Positions 23,680 through 35,948 of a DNA stretch of 64,000 nt are shown piece by piece. The notes under the pieces were generated by a model. The model saw only the letters and a list, made by a program, of their open reading frames with translations, did not search any database and was not told where the DNA came from. The position numbers and the translations under genes were made by a program. This DNA comes from Chlorocebus sabaeus (taxonomy: Eukaryota; Chordata; Mammalia; Primates; Cercopithecidae): NCBI RefSeq assembly GCF_047675955.1, contig NC_132911.1, positions 69,907,133 through 69,971,132 on the forward strand, read 5' to 3'. The stretch's first letter is position 1. The number at the start of each line of letters is the position of its first letter.

Positions 23680-23775
23680 CTAAAAATCTGCGAAGTTTCA
23701 TCATATCTAAATGGAAATACTCAATTAATCCATGAAGACTAAATAAATGAAAGGTTAAGCTTACTAGACTATTTC
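23680..23775 (-). CDS. PDE7A: PDE7A exon 6 (residues 167-199)
   Basis: Minus-strand exon of 96 bp, phase 1 in and out. It encodes NSLVSLTFHLFSLHGLIEYF and then HLDMMKLRRFL, the amphipathic N-terminal helices of the catalytic domain. The acceptor is ctttttag and the donor is TTAG|gtaagt. Its length is a multiple of three. Confidence 0.97.
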
Positions 23776-24429
23776 CTAAAAAGAAAGAAGAGACATTACA
23801 TTAGTAGGAAATACTAGTCAACACAATTACATTATGCTTTGAAATGTGGATTTTGAATATAAAACATGGAAAAAGTAGTAATTCCCACTTTTTGTATATC
23901 AAAAATATGCATCTTCTTATTTTACCAGTTATGAACTTTATACATCACATCTTTGTTTCACTGTAAGAAAAATTTAATTTTTGTTGTTTTACTTTTCCAC
24001 AACCAAAGAACTGAAAGCTAGACATTTTCAAATAGATTAATTTTTTAAAGACACCAAAATAATTAGAATAGACAATAGAAAACTTTAAAAATTGTCCCAC
24101 ACAGTAACCTAATTCAGTGTGGCTGCACTTGACCTTCCTCCTGACAACGCCTCTGCCATCTTGCTTTCACTGAAACAGACTGCCCCGGAGCACACACCTC
24201 AGCTGCAGCCTTGTTAGCCTCGCGAATGTGTCTACTCTCATCCATACAGGATTAGGAGGAGGCATCAATGACATCAAGATCATCAGAATTAAAAACTCTG
24301 AACTCAACCACTTGCTTTTCCAGAGTAGCTGCAGAAAATCTGAGATTTGCTTGGGGAGTGGGGAGGGGGAATCACAAAACTAGACAGAATATCACTATAA
24401 ACTCATAGTCAACACTGCCCAGCAATCAT

Positions 24430-24580
24430 ATTGTTTTTCCGGTGAACTGGCTCTTTCACTTTTTCAAATGCCTGTTTTCAAGCCTTTTATGCTCTTCTTA
24501 AACTTTCAACACACTTACTTCCCATCTACCCCCTCATTCTCCATAGCCTCATATGTCACAGAAATAATACAAGCCCTCAA
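24430..24580 (+). mobile_element. L2-like block, left part
   Basis: Pyrimidine-rich sequence resembling the L2 coding-to-3' region, interrupted by the Alu at 24595-24879. Weak recognition. Confidence 0.4.
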
Positions 24581-24594
24581 GTTTCCCTTTCTTT

Positions 24595-24879
24595 CTTTTT
24601 TGAAATGGAGTCTTGCACTGTCGGGCTGGAGTGCAATGGTGCGATCTTGGTTCACTGCAACCTCCGCCTCCTGAGTTCAAGCGATTCTCCTGTCTCTGCC
24701 TCCCGAGTAGTGGTGATTACAGGCACCCACACCAAGTCTGGCTAATTTTTTGTATTTTTAGTAGAGACGGGGTTTCACTTTGTTGGCCAGGCTGGTCTCC
24801 AACTCCTGACCTTGTGATCCACCCGCCTCGGCCTCCCAAAGTGCTGGGATTACAGGCGTGAGCCACTGCACCTGGCCGA
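24595..24879 (-). mobile_element. Alu, full length
   Basis: TSD gtttccctttcttt at 24581-24594 and 24880-24893, perfect 14 bp. Confidence 0.93.
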
Positions 24880-24894
24880 GTTTCCCTTTCTTTC

Positions 24895-25185
24895 AAAAGC
24901 CAACCTATCCACACCTCCTCAGAGATATTCCTTGTTCCATCACGTACACCTATCCCCACCCCACCCCACCCCACCAATCTCTTTCTCTTTTCTATATTGT
25001 CCCAATAAGCATCAGCATTCAGACATGCTCTAGGTTCTCTCATCTCTCAAACAATAAAGAATCACAGCCTCTCCTGGCTCCCTCCAGTTTCGCCTGCTCC
25101 ATCCCCCTACAGACGCGAGTTTTTGGAAGGAGCTGCTACATGCGATGGGGACTGTCTTCGTCCTCAACGTCCACTCCTTCGTCAC
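24895..25185 (+). mobile_element. L2-like block, right part
   Basis: Includes a (CCCCA)n stretch at about 24955-24974 and L2-like 'ctcaaacaataaagaatcac'. A 154-codon frame through here starts in the Alu and is not a gene. Confidence 0.4.
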
Positions 25186-25194
25186 TGACAAGTG

Positions 25195-25330
25195 GAGTCA
25201 CACCAAGAATAGAAATTAAATTTGGAAAAACCACCATTTTTATGATGTTTAGTTTTCCCTTCCATGGTATAACTCCATTTCTCCATTTTTTAAACCTCTT
25301 ATTATATTTCTCGGTTTTGTAAACTTCCAT
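25195..25330 (-). mobile_element. Short antisense LINE-1 fragment
   Basis: 'atttttatgatgtttagttt', 'catggtataactccatttct' resemble an antisense L1 ORF2 segment. Confidence 0.5.
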
Positions 25331-26223
25331 AGGACACATATACTATATTAACAAGTAAACAGACCACATGTTTTAAATAGGCTACATATTAAAAAGTCTA
25401 TTTTAAGTAGACTACATCCTTCACATAGACTCATAAATTACTGCCAATGTTCAGATAATAGCAATAAGATACACAATTCTAGTATTCTGTAAAGTCTATG
25501 ATGACTCTTACAAAAATGTATAAAAGACATACTGGTCCCAAATTGAAAATTTATAATAATAATATTTATGAAGGAAGGACTATTTGGCTAACCTTGTTAT
25601 CTAAAACCACCTAACCAACTGCCAACAAAAGACCATGGCTGATGAAAAAGTACATTAACTGGAACATTATTTGCATGAGCAATGACAGAAAAGATGTGGC
25701 AGGCCAAAAGAGACTATTTTTATAAACTACTTGACATATCGCCTTCATTTGGAAAGAAAAAAACATTTCAAATCTTACATTTTAAATAAATTAAATGTTA
25801 AAATGTGTTCAGGTCCTGATACGCTCTAGCGGGACAAACACGAGTCCACGTGGTGTGGAGCCATTTCTGAAGAAGTGAACAACGTGTCCGTTACTATTGC
25901 TGTAACAACCATCTTCGCGTATATATTTTAGAATGTTTATTCATTCTCTGTATATTTAGATTATCATAAGGTTCTCCCCAAATTGTTTTTCAAATGTGAC
26001 AAAACAAATTACCCATTTCTAGGGTGTCAAATAAGTTTTAAGAAAGCTACAATCTAACAGGAAAATACCCTCTTTTGGAATTCAGGCAAAGTGCAGTGAA
26101 GAAACACATGTAATGTCCCCACTAGGAACTTTAAGGGAATCTGACAAGAACCAGGCTCTTAAAGTGTACTACCCATATGTAACTGAAAAGCGGCATGCAA
26201 GATACCAACTGAGGATTATAACA

Positions 26224-26424
26224 CCAGTAAGAACACAAGTCAACAAAATATTTCAAAAGAAGAGATGCTCAGCTGTGTTAAACAAAAACCAGGCAAAGAA
26301 GAACTTTTTAAAAAATGGAAATGGAAACACACACTTTCTGAAAAAGAAAACTGTATTTTAAGAAAAGCTACCCTCATAAAAATATATCAAAAGATAGAAC
26401 TGCCTCTGGAAGAGTGGACCTCAG
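26224..26424 (+). repeat. Direct duplication, copy 1
   Basis: Aligns with 28335-28546 with scattered substitutions and small indels. Shared runs include aactttttaaaaaatgg and agaactgcct. Confidence 0.8.
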
Positions 26425-28003
26425 TCATTTTCAGCAGGTGATCCCAGAAGGGATCTGGCTGGAAGGAGCAGGCTACCCTGACAACGCAGGCCTGGCAGCT
26501 AGTGTCCTCACGAACCAGGTGTCTTCAGGAGTGATATGCTTTTGCTCTGTCGCATCACTTAATGCCCTCAATCCTATAAAAGGAATTCCAAATGCATCCT
26601 ACCAGACAATAACTACTTCCCTCCTTGTAGCAGACAAGCTGGGGACCATTTGTCTTGGCACAAATCACTGTCCTCCCCCCAATATCATCTGGGAAATTGC
26701 TAGCATAAGAAACACAAGAAAGCATTGGATCAATAAGCAAGAAGGGAAAACTATACACTTGGATACCATGAAAGCATGTTATCGAGAATTCATTTCAGGT
26801 GAAGCAGTTTTAAAAGGAAAACCATTCTCATTATATAGTATAAGCTAAAGGAATTTTCTTCTGCCCATTTGTTCCCCAATAATATCTCCTTAAGTAGAAA
26901 ATTCCCGAGCTTTTAAATAGCTGTAGTTAACTGAATGTATAAATCTCAACCTCTAAAATCAAAGGTGAGTAGCTAACCATGAGTGGTTTCTACTAAACCC
27001 TAATGATTTGGGACGAACCCTAAGGGGAAACCATGTAGCCACCCTGTCCACAAATCCCGTTTAAGGAGTGAGGTGATCAAAAGGAAAGCGAAGTGCTTAG
27101 TTAACTACTGTGGACTGCTAGCTATTTCTTCTGCCCATCCAGTGCACTGCTGAGCTCACGCCGCTTTCATCACCATGCCCCCAACTAGCAGAGTATGTAC
27201 TTTTTAAAAATAAAATTTAGAGAAGAACAATCAACTATTTCAATGAGTGACAAGTGTCCCAGTAGACTAATAATAGGCTATGAGCTGTGAGAGTTTATGT
27301 AAGGCTAAACTTTGAAAGTGTTAAGGGTGGCATTGTTTAATCTATATTTGTCTTGAGATAATACCTAAAGTAATATTTGTGTTAAGTTAGGAAAGGGGAA
27401 TTTCCCTGAGCAAGAAAAAGGTGGGCCACCTGATATGTCACCTACCTATATTTTCAAAAAGGAGAAAGGCCAAGGGAAGGCTAACTGTGTAAATGACATC
27501 AGAGCCTTTCCTGTGTGTACAGGCCAAGGTGGGGGCAGGGAGAAGTACAGAACACTTAATCACCAAGGGCAAAGGAAAAGTAGAAGAGAGATAGCAAAGG
27601 GGAGGAATAAAAAGGCAGGGAGGCAGGAGGGTGGCTTTGCTGATAAAGGCAAACTTCACTGTCTTCACAATTTTGCCTAGGATCAGTCCGATTTATTTTC
27701 TGTCAACACTGCATAAGCAAACAGAAGGTATAGACAAAGGTATTTCCATTAGGCATTGCCATGCAACTTAGAGAGAATAATGGAGTGATACTAAAAGACC
27801 TACATTGATTCCTGAGAAAAATAAAGTTGTAATTTGCTTGTTCATTTTACATATTTGGCATCCTTATCAAAGACACTTCATTCCAAAGCAATAAGAAAAA
27901 GCAGGTGATTTCAAAGTACAGCAGTGGTTTCATTATTCTAAAGTCAGTACTGATTTCCTCTCAGTGTACTTTTTGCTCTGGGGCAAATGACTAGTTGAAC
28001 TGC

Positions 28004-28316
28004 CTTTTTTTTCTTTCTTTTTTTTTTTTTTTTTTTTGAGACAGTCTCGCTCTATTACCCAGGCTGGAGTGAGATGGTGCAATCTCAGCTCACTGCAACC
28101 TCCACCTCCCAGAATCAAGTAAGTCTCCTGCCTCAGCCTCCCAGGTAGCTAGGATTAGGGATGTGCACCACCACACCCAGCCAATGTTTGTATTTTTAGT
28201 AGAGATGGGGTTTTGCCATGTTGGCTGGGCTGGTCTTAAACTCCTGATCTCACGTGATCCACCAGCCTTGGCCTGCCAAATTGCAGGGATTACAGGCGTG
28301 AGCCACTGCGCCTGGC
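28004..28316 (-). mobile_element. Alu, full length
   Basis: Perfect 13-bp TSD ctagttgaactgc at 27991-28003 and 28317-28329. Confidence 0.94.
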
Positions 28317-28334
28317 CTAGTTGAACTGCTTTTA

Positions 28335-28546
28335 CCAGTGAATAAGAACATAAATCAACAAAACATTTCAAAATAAGAGATGCTTAGTTGTGTTTAAAAA
28401 AAACAGGCACGAAGGAACTTTTTAAAAAATGGAAACACTTTCTTGAAAAAAGGAAATTGTATTTCTAGAAAAGCTACCCAAATATACTAAAAGGTATACT
28501 AAAGCTATACTAAAAGGTAGAACTGCCTAAGGTTTGGCGGTCCTCA
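28335..28546 (+). repeat. Direct duplication, copy 2
   Basis: Second copy of 26224-26424. It contains an extra local repeat of 'tatactaaa' units at about 28487-28515. Confidence 0.8.
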
Positions 28547-29085
28547 ACTGTACCACCAATAATTACGCCCACAATTTTATCCTAAATAAGAGTGATTCCC
28601 TGTTCCTTTTCCTACGGAACATTTTCCTGTTCCCAAAGAGAACAAGAAAACATGACCCCCTCCATCCAGAACCAAACTAAACTCAGGAGTGGGTGAGCAG
28701 ATTAGAATCACCTGTGGGCATTTATCCCCAAATCATCCATACTCTGCAAATTCTGATAAGCCCTCCTAAAGAAGCTACAGCTCTTCCCCATTCCCCATCT
28801 GAAAGCAAGGAACCACTGCTGTTGGTCAGGATGTGCCAAAAGGTGGTTAATCCACCACTCAGCGGGGGCAATCAAAACAGGCATACAATATCAGATGTCA
28901 TTGTAAATGGCCACAATCTAAAAGAAACCAAAAAAGAAAAATAAAAAAAATGAGATAATAATGTTTATTCTGGGTTGTTATTAATAATAGCAGCAGCAAT
29001 TGCCAACCAATCAGCCAAGTATATATGAGACTGATTCTGTAGACTTTTAGAAAAGTCACTTAAAAAGAGAAAAAATGATGCTCCC

Positions 29086-29448
29086 TGATATGGTTTGGCT
29101 CTGTCCCCAGCCAAATCTCATCTTAAATTGTAGTTCCCATAATTCCCATGTGTTGTGGGAGGGACCCGGTGGGAGATAATTGAATCATGGAGGTGCTTTC
29201 CCCCATACTGCTCTCGTGGTAGTGGATAAGTCTAATGAGATCTGATGATTTCATAAGGGGTTTCCCCTTTTGCGTGGCTCTCATTTCTCTCTTGCCTGCT
29301 GACATGTAAGATGTGCCTTTCACCTTCCACCATGATTGTGAGGCCTCCCCAGCCACATGGAATTGTAAGTCCATTAAACCTCTTTTTCTTTATCAATTAC
29401 CCAGTCTCGGGTACATCTTTATCAGCAGCGTGAAAATGGACTAACACA
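29086..29448 (+). mobile_element. Solo THE1 LTR (MaLR)
   Basis: Begins tgatatggtttggctctgt and ends gactaacaca, with TG...CA ends and a perfect 5-bp target duplication ctccc at 29081-29085 and 29449-29453. No internal region: the element is a recombined solo LTR. Confidence 0.93.
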
Positions 29449-29572
29449 CTCCCTCTTCCAGCAGAGGGCTCACAACCTTCGTACAGTAAATGAAAGCAAT
29501 GCACCACTGGCTGCACCATCAATGCAGTAATCTAGACTACATTAACTTGAGCAAGTCAAATTCTTCACTTAC

Positions 29573-29636
29573 CATTTGTTAGTCTATCAAATAGAAAGAT
29601 ATCAAAATTCCAATTTCCAACTTTTTCCAGCATACA
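29573..29636 (-). CDS. PDE7A: PDE7A exon 5 (residues 146-167)
   Basis: Short minus-strand exon of 64 bp encoding CMLEKVGNWNFDIFLFDRLT plus Asn166 and the first base of Gly167. It starts the catalytic domain; the V-G-N-W-N-F-D-I-F pattern is shared by cAMP PDE families. The acceptor is catttcag and the donor is AATG|gtaagt. Confidence 0.97.
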
Positions 29637-30009
29637 CTGAAATGAAAACCAAACATTTCTACTGTAATTTAATTTCAATAACATTGTCTTTTGGAGATAT
29701 TCCATAGAGAAGTTAATGAAAATGTAAAGTGATTGATTTCCTTTAAAAAATACAAGTATCATTTTTCTTTTAATTGTGACTTTTTCAACTGGCTCCAAAA
29801 AAATGCTCAAAGGGATAAACTCCATTTGAAAAATGAAACATTGTTTTTCAATTAATGAATGCACAGGAAGGTTATGTTTTCCAACTTATTGCTATAGTCC
29901 CACAAACCTTTAAGAATTCTAGTATCACTTAACATCACATAAGTGTGGTTCAAATGTTGTATGGTTGAGAAACTAAATTGCAAACAATCTAATAAAAATA
30001 AGTTACACT

Positions 30010-30084
30010 ATTATTTACTATTCCAGGTACTGTTATAAGTGACCTTACTCACTCTTTTGCTACTTGGAACAACACCATCAGATG
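30010..30084 (+). mobile_element. MIR, left part
   Basis: 'tatttactattccaggtact' and the 'cttactcactcttttgctac' region of MIR, interrupted by the Alu at 30085-30403. Confidence 0.6.
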
Positions 30085-30403
30085 TTTTCTTTTTTCTTTT
30101 TTTGAGACAGGGTCTCACACTCACTGTCACCAAGGCTGGAGTGCAGTGGCACAAACAAGACAGCTTACTGCAGTCTCGACCTCCTGGGCTCAAGCAATCC
30201 TCCTTCTCAGCCTCCTGAGAAGCTGGGACTACAAGCATGTGTTACCACACCTGGCTAAAAATTTTTTTTTTTTTTTTTTTTTTTGCAGAGACAAGGTCTC
30301 ATCATACTGCCCAGGCTGGTCTCAAACTCCTAGGCTCAAGTGATTCTCACAACTTGGCCTCCCAACGTGCTGGGATTACAGGCATGAGCCACTGCAGCCG
30401 GCC
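30085..30403 (-). mobile_element. Alu (AluJ-like), full length
   Basis: Minus-strand Alu with an internal T-run at about 30260-30285; ends gccactgcagccggcc. Confidence 0.9.
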
Positions 30404-30545
30404 CAGGCGTTGTTTTCAATTCTCATTTTAGTGACGTAGAAACAAGCAAAAAATAACTAACTTGCTCAGCTATAAAGTGATAGAGCTGGGATCTTAAATT
30501 AGGTAGTCTGTTTCTAGAACGTAGGCATCTGACACTGATACCACA
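30404..30545 (+). mobile_element. MIR, right part
   Basis: Continues the MIR after the Alu: 'aacttgctcagctataaagt', 'agagctgggatcttaaatt'. Confidence 0.65.
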
Positions 30546-31358
30546 CCATGCTTAAATTATTTGTTGTTCAGTTTTAAAAAAAACATTTCTAACTTATGGA
30601 TATTTATTTATATTATCTAAATATGCTTATAAAATAATACAATTTACTACATTAACTTTTAGGATAATGTGTACCTCAGCCAAGCAAATAAATTCCACAA
30701 AGACCCTAAAAACCAAATATTTTTATACCATACATTCTTAACCTGAACATTCTGTGGACTTTTTCTAGAAAAAAACTTATATTTTATATCCGAAAGTTCA
30801 CTGTTGTATACATTTATGAATACACTGACATGAGCAACACTAAGATACTACTAGTAGAAATCATTAATCACGACAGTACTAGTAACAACAAATGACATAG
30901 AGATATTCTCATTCTAAAAGGCAGAACTTGTAAACGTTTTAACATTTAAAGCAAGCATGAACACTTTCCACTGATTTCTTTTACTAAACAGGGAAGTAAT
31001 TATTTTCACTTTCATGTAACTGTAAAGAAGACACCCCAGCTTTACCTACACAACTTAAAAACTTATCTACACAAACTCAAAAATCTGGCCTGTAAATATT
31101 AAGTTAAAGAATAACTTAAAATACATTGAACATTTAATACTATTTAAAATCCTCATTTGGTCAAAAACAAGCTCATTTAACCCTGATGTTCAGTAAGACA
31201 TTTCTTTTTAAATTATATAAAAACATGAAGTAAATAATGCTCACAATCGACAAGTTTAATTATGATACATCTAAACCCTCAAAAATCTCTCTCCATGCAA
31301 GAGACTATGAAAACTTATTTGATTGGAAGTCACGAGACCTTTGTGAAAAGATGTTATT

Positions 31359-31380
31359 AATACACACACACACACACACA
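31359..31380 (+). repeat. (CA)n microsatellite
   Basis: About ten uninterrupted CA units in intron 4, followed by an AG-rich stretch. Confidence 0.9.
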
Positions 31381-31384
31381 AAAG

Positions 31385-31560
31385 AAAGAGAGAGACGTAA
31401 CTTCCCGTGCTAGGTTTACCTCTAACCAGCTGGGTGAGCGTAAACAAGTCCCTCGTGCTCTATTGGACTCAGTTTCCTTATTGATGGAATATGGACATGA
31501 TGAGATCAGATAATCTCTAAGATTCTTCCCAGCATTACAATTCTGTGAGATCTTACAGTT
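31385..31560 (-). mobile_element. MIR
   Basis: Reverse MIR: 'tctaaccagctgggtgagcg', 'ctcagtttccttattgatgg', 'cagcattacaattctgtga'. Confidence 0.65.
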
Positions 31561-31827
31561 TAATGTTCTATTGATCTCCTTGTTACGTAATGTTATAATA
31601 ACAAATGAAAACACTGTCACTACTTTAGTTGTTTCAGAAATTTCCCTTGCTCTGTAATGTCTAATTATAAAACAAACAGCTGCTCTAAAGAAAAAAACCT
31701 GGAAAACGGGCTTAACTGCTTTTCACCGACAGACAAAAAGACTCTATAAATCATTACTGTATGGAGAATAAAGGGCTTCAGTAAACTTATCAAAAAATTA
31801 ATGTTTTCTTACAAAAACTATACATAC

Positions 31828-31979
31828 CTTGGCTTGTCCATTATAATCATCATCTAAAATGTTTAGAGAATTTGAAACCGTAGTACCACGAAAAAAGCGT
31901 GAAGATCTAAGATATCGCTGGAAACTTAGTAGCCTTCTGATATTCCTTGCAGAGACAGACACTTCAATTTCAGATTGAG
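31828..31979 (-). CDS. PDE7A: PDE7A exon 4 (residues 95-145)
   Basis: Minus-strand exon of 152 bp. It completes Ser95 (T|CT) and encodes the basic linker QSEIEVSVSARNIRRLLSFQ, then RYLRSSRFFRG and LDDDYNGQAK. It lies between the N-terminal regulatory region and the catalytic domain. The acceptor is ttttatttcag and the donor is AAG|gtatgt. Residue 128 reads Thr (ACG), where I remember Ala in the human reference. The upstream exon 3 was searched for in 32000-64000 and not found. Confidence 0.97.
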
Positions 31980-32884
31980 CTGAAATAAAAAGAATAAAAG
32001 GTAAGTACAGCAAGTTATAATTATATACATGCTATCTTTGCAATACCACTTTTAGTTATGTACAAGTATTTTTAAAAATTCATTTAAATAATTATACCAC
32101 ATTTTCAGTAGAGAAGCGATACTTTATTTCTATTTTTTTTTTTAAAGTGAGTTCTCACTCTATTACATTTCTATTTTCAATGAAAGAACTAAGGATGAAG
32201 GTCAATGGCCAATTTTGACAGCATTTAGAAAGCCAATGAAGACCGGCGAGATTAATAATCAGGGTTTTTTTTTTTTTAACTTTAAAATGCTATCACCTCT
32301 TAACTCTTTTGCTTCAATACACCACATAAACATGGAACAAAAACAGGAAGAAAACCTAGTTTTAAACTACTAGAAAAGCCAGGTCCTATGTTACATATGA
32401 GATTTTAACAATTACAAAGTAAAACATTTCATATCCCAATGAGGTATCATTTCAAATATTTACTTAAGATAATCAAGAGGAAAAGGAGACAGAAGGGGGA
32501 GCAAAGTGGTTTATATCCTATAAGTGTTCTAAAGGATAGGGATAAAAATTATTTAAGATGATATGCTCTAGAAAAGATGCAGTTCTACATTAGAGACTGG
32601 AATGTTCTTTCAGTGAGTCTAATACAGCCATTTTTTCCCTCTAGTGTTAGAATAAACCAGAGTTCCTTGGATTGGGCACCAGATAAAATGACAGATCTGG
32701 GTTAAAATCTATCTTGCAGGGAATGTACGTTATCTTTAGACTCTAAAATCAAACCAAATTCAGTAAAATGTTAACAATATAAAATAGGAAAATCAAGACT
32801 GAGGATCAATAAATCATCTCTCTTAATTTAGAATCACCAGGTGAAATGGAAGGTAATCAAACATATTCTCTGTTGCATGTCCAG

Positions 32885-33030
32885 TCACTCACTCCTCTAT
32901 TAACCTCTAGCCCTGGGTTTCCTTATCTGTGTAATGGCAGTAATATCTAATTTAAGGGGTGCTGGATTAAATGAGATTATATATATACAAGTCAGAGTCA
33001 CAGCACGTGTTAAATGGTAGCCATGTCGAG
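32885..33030 (-). mobile_element. MIR
   Basis: Reverse MIR: 'gtttccttatctgtgtaatg', 'ggattaaatgagattatata'. Confidence 0.6.
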
Positions 33031-33109
33031 GGTGGTAAAATTGATGCTGCTCCCATTGCTTGGAGGTATGCTACCAGGTAATTCTCAGAAATTCTGAATC
33101 TGCTCATCT

Positions 33110-33480
33110 TACTCTAAGTAAAAGCATTTCATGGCTCTTCATCATCTTAATATGAACTTCATTTCCTTAGCCTAGAAGAGAAGGCTTCATGTTCCAAGTC
33201 TGGCTCTTTGCAGACTTGACTCAGGTATCACCTACCCTGGGAAGCACATTTAGTACACTGCCCCTATCTTGAAGAGGCGGGAAGCACCCCCTCTGGCTTC
33301 CCAAAGCTCCCTGTGCATTCATCTATAATCGTACTTCTGACATTATAATTACTTTTTTTGTCTCCTTGAACAAATGATGACTTTCAGTACAGTCATGAAC
33401 TATTTTTTTCCCTCTGTATTCCAAAGCCTAATAGTAATGCAAAGCATATAGTAGGTAATTGTAAAATATATTAAATAAAT
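33110..33480 (+). mobile_element. Possible old L2-like sequence
   Basis: 'atggctcttcatcatcttaa', 'ttccaagtctggctctttgc', 'aatgcaaagcatatagtagg' have the order of an L2 3' end but are strongly diverged. Confidence 0.4.
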
Positions 33481-33764
33481 GCATACTATTTAAAAAATAT
33501 CTGATGAGCTCTGAAGTTCCCATACACAAAAATAAACAAGAAGTAAAATAATGCACACTGTTGTGTGATTTACTTCTCCCATTTTTCACTCCAGTGAGTA
33601 AAATGCAAGTATCTAAAACAATTGTGAATCTTAAATTTCTGATCTTTACCAATATAACTTACTTTATAAAAAGGACTAGAACCAAAATAGTAAAAACTAT
33701 TAATATCAAGTGATGATTATGTTTAAACTAGAATTAGTCTGTTTGAAGAAATTTAGGTAAATTT

Positions 33765-33950
33765 TCTGAAAGCAATGTTTCAAGTGCTTTGTAAAAAGAA
33801 TTTCATTTAGTCGTCAACAACTTCAAAAGATAAATAGTATCCCCCACTTTACACATGAGAACACGGAGTCTACAAGAAATTAAATAACTTTCCTAAGGTC
33901 ACATACCCAATATAGGGTGACACGTGGATTAAAAAACACAGATCTGTTTA
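33765..33950 (+). mobile_element. MIR
   Basis: 'tatcccccactttacacatg', 'actttcctaaggtcacatac' are typical MIR core. Confidence 0.75.
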
Positions 33951-34239
33951 TAAAGCCTGTTTATTCACAAGGGTTTTTAAATTACAACTATACAGTATTA
34001 TTTATTTACTGTTCATTACAAAATTCTGTGTACATCATTATTCAAAATAGTCTTTAGATGAAGGTATGGACAGAAAAAGAAACAGAAGGAAAAAAGCTAA
34101 TGGAAAGGAATGTTAAGTATATAATGGACTCTTCTAATTTATTACTAGAAAAACATGGATCTGCAAGGGACAGAATGGCATCGCATGAATATGTGGGTAG
34201 CAGATAAGATCTAATTAATGTAACACTAGCACCACCATC

Positions 34240-34370
34240 TCTGTATTTGTAAAGCACGTTACAGTTTTACAAGAGTATGTTCACATCCACTATCCCATTT
34301 AGTAATCATTACCATCCTATGAAGAAGGCAAAGATTATCTTCTCCATTTTACAAATATAGCCTTAGAAAC
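34240..34370 (+). mobile_element. MIR
   Basis: 'tttgtaaagcacgttacagt', 'catttagtaatcattaccat', 'ttctccattttacaaatata'. Confidence 0.65.
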
Positions 34371-34477
34371 CAAGGTAAAAATGTAATACAATTAATGCAT
34401 TAGAGCCAACACACTTAGAAAACTTTTAGAAAACGTTGCAGAAGAGTTGTACTGTATTTATTATGAAAAAGTAACCT

Positions 34478-35948
34478 ACTTTTTGATGGGGTTGTTTTTT
34501 TCTTGTAAATTTGTTTGAGTTCTTTGTAGATTCTGGATATTAGCCGTTTATCAGATGAGTAGATCGCAAAAATTTTCTCCCATTCTGTAGGTTGCCTGTT
34601 CACTCTGATGGTAGTTTCTTTTGCTGTGCAGAAGCTCTTTAGTTTAATTAGATCCCATTTGTCAATTTTGGCTTGTGTTGCCATTGCTTTTGGGGTTTTA
34701 GTCATGAAGTCCTTGCCCATGCCTATGTCCTGAATGGTATTGCCTAGGTTTTCTTCAAGGGTTTTTATGGTTTTAGATCTAACATTTAAGTCTTTAATCC
34801 ATCTTGAAATAATTTTTGTATAAGGTGTAAGGAAGGGATCCAGTTTCAGCATACGGCTAGCCAGTTTTCTCAGCACCATTTATTAAACAGGGAATCCTTT
34901 CCCCATTTCTTGTTTTTGTCACGTTTGTCAAAGATCAGATGGTTGTAGATGTATGGTATTATTTCTGAGGGCTCTGTTCTGTCCCATTGGTCTATATCTC
35001 TGTTTTGGTACCAGTACCGTGCTGTTTTGGTTACTGTAGCCTTGTAGTATAGTTTGAAGTCAGGTAGCGTGATGCCTCCAGCTTTGTTCTTTTAGCTTAG
35101 GATTGTCTTGGCAAAGTGGGCAAAGGATACGAACAGACACTTCTCAAAAGAAGACATTTATGCAGCCAACAGACACATGAAAAAAATGCTCATCATCACT
35201 GGCCATCAGAGAAATGCAAATCAAAACCACAATGAGATACCATCTCACACCAGTTAGAATGGCGATCATTAAAAAGTCAGGAAACAACAGGTGCTGGAGA
35301 GGATGTGGAGAAATAGGAACACTTTTACACCAGTGGGACTGTAAACTAGTTCAACCATTGTGGAAGACAGTGTGGAAATTCCTCAAGGATCTAGAACTAG
35401 AAATACCATTTGACCCAGCCATCCCATTACTGGGTATATACCCAAAGGATTATAAATCATGCTGCTATAAAGACACATGCACACGTATGTTTACTGTGGC
35501 ACTATTCACAATAGCAAAGACTTGGAACCAACCCAAATGTCCATCCGTGATAGACTGGATTAAGAAAATGTGGCACATATACACCATGGAATACTATGCA
35601 GCCATAAAAAAGGATGAGTTCATGTCCTTTGTAGGGACATGGATGAAGCCGGAAACCATCATTCTCAGCAAACTATCGCAAGGACAGAAAACCAAACACC
35701 GCATGTTCTCACTCATAGGTGAGAATTGAACAATGAGAACACTTGGACACAGGAAGGGGACCGTCACACACCAGGGCCTGTCATGGGGTGGGCAGAGTGG
35801 GGAGGGATAGCATTAGGAGAAATACCTAATGTAAATGATGAGTTAATGGGTGCAGCACACCAACATGGCCCATGTATACATATGTAACAAAGCTGCACGT
35901 TGTGTACATGTACCCTAGAACTTAAAGTATAATAAAAAATAAATAAAA
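34478..35948. mobile_element. L1PA element with 5' inversion (twin priming)
   Basis: 34478 to about 35116 is antisense L1 ORF2; its minus-strand frame (34415-34879) encodes an ORF2p segment. From about 35117 to 35948 it is sense L1, with a plus-strand frame at 35214-35729 for the ORF2p C-terminus, then a 3'UTR ending in aaagtataataaaaaataaa. The two segments abut near 'ccccatcaaaaagt' / 'aagtgggcaaagg' of the L1 consensus, so little was lost. TSD gaaaaagtaacct at 34465-34477 and 35949-35961. Confidence 0.93.

Larger units (their letters stand above)
23776..29572 (-). other. PDE7A: PDE7A intron 5
   Basis: 5.8 kb. It holds an L2-like block split by an Alu, a 200-bp direct duplication (26224-26424 and 28335-28546), one Alu with a perfect target duplication and a solo THE1 LTR. 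25340-27980 has no repeat I can name other than the duplication. Confidence 0.65.
29637..31827 (-). other. PDE7A: PDE7A intron 4
   Basis: 2.2 kb with a MIR split by an Alu, a (CA)n tract and a second MIR. The rest (30550-31340) is A/T-rich and unassigned. Confidence 0.65.

Noticed and set aside
24858..25322. 154-codon plus-strand open frame
   Set aside because: Starts inside an Alu and runs through an L2-like pyrimidine-rich block and an antisense L1 piece, so the frame is repeat-derived.
26414..26848. 144-codon plus-strand open frame in intron 5
   Set aside because: Antisense to PDE7A, overlaps the end of the direct duplication, resembles no protein I know, and lacks a promoter, splice sites or poly(A) context. 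One frame of this size is expected by chance in 64 kb.
34415..35729. Two long frames resembling reverse transcriptase ORF2p
   Set aside because: Both are fragments of the same twin-primed, 5'-truncated L1PA, not a functional gene.
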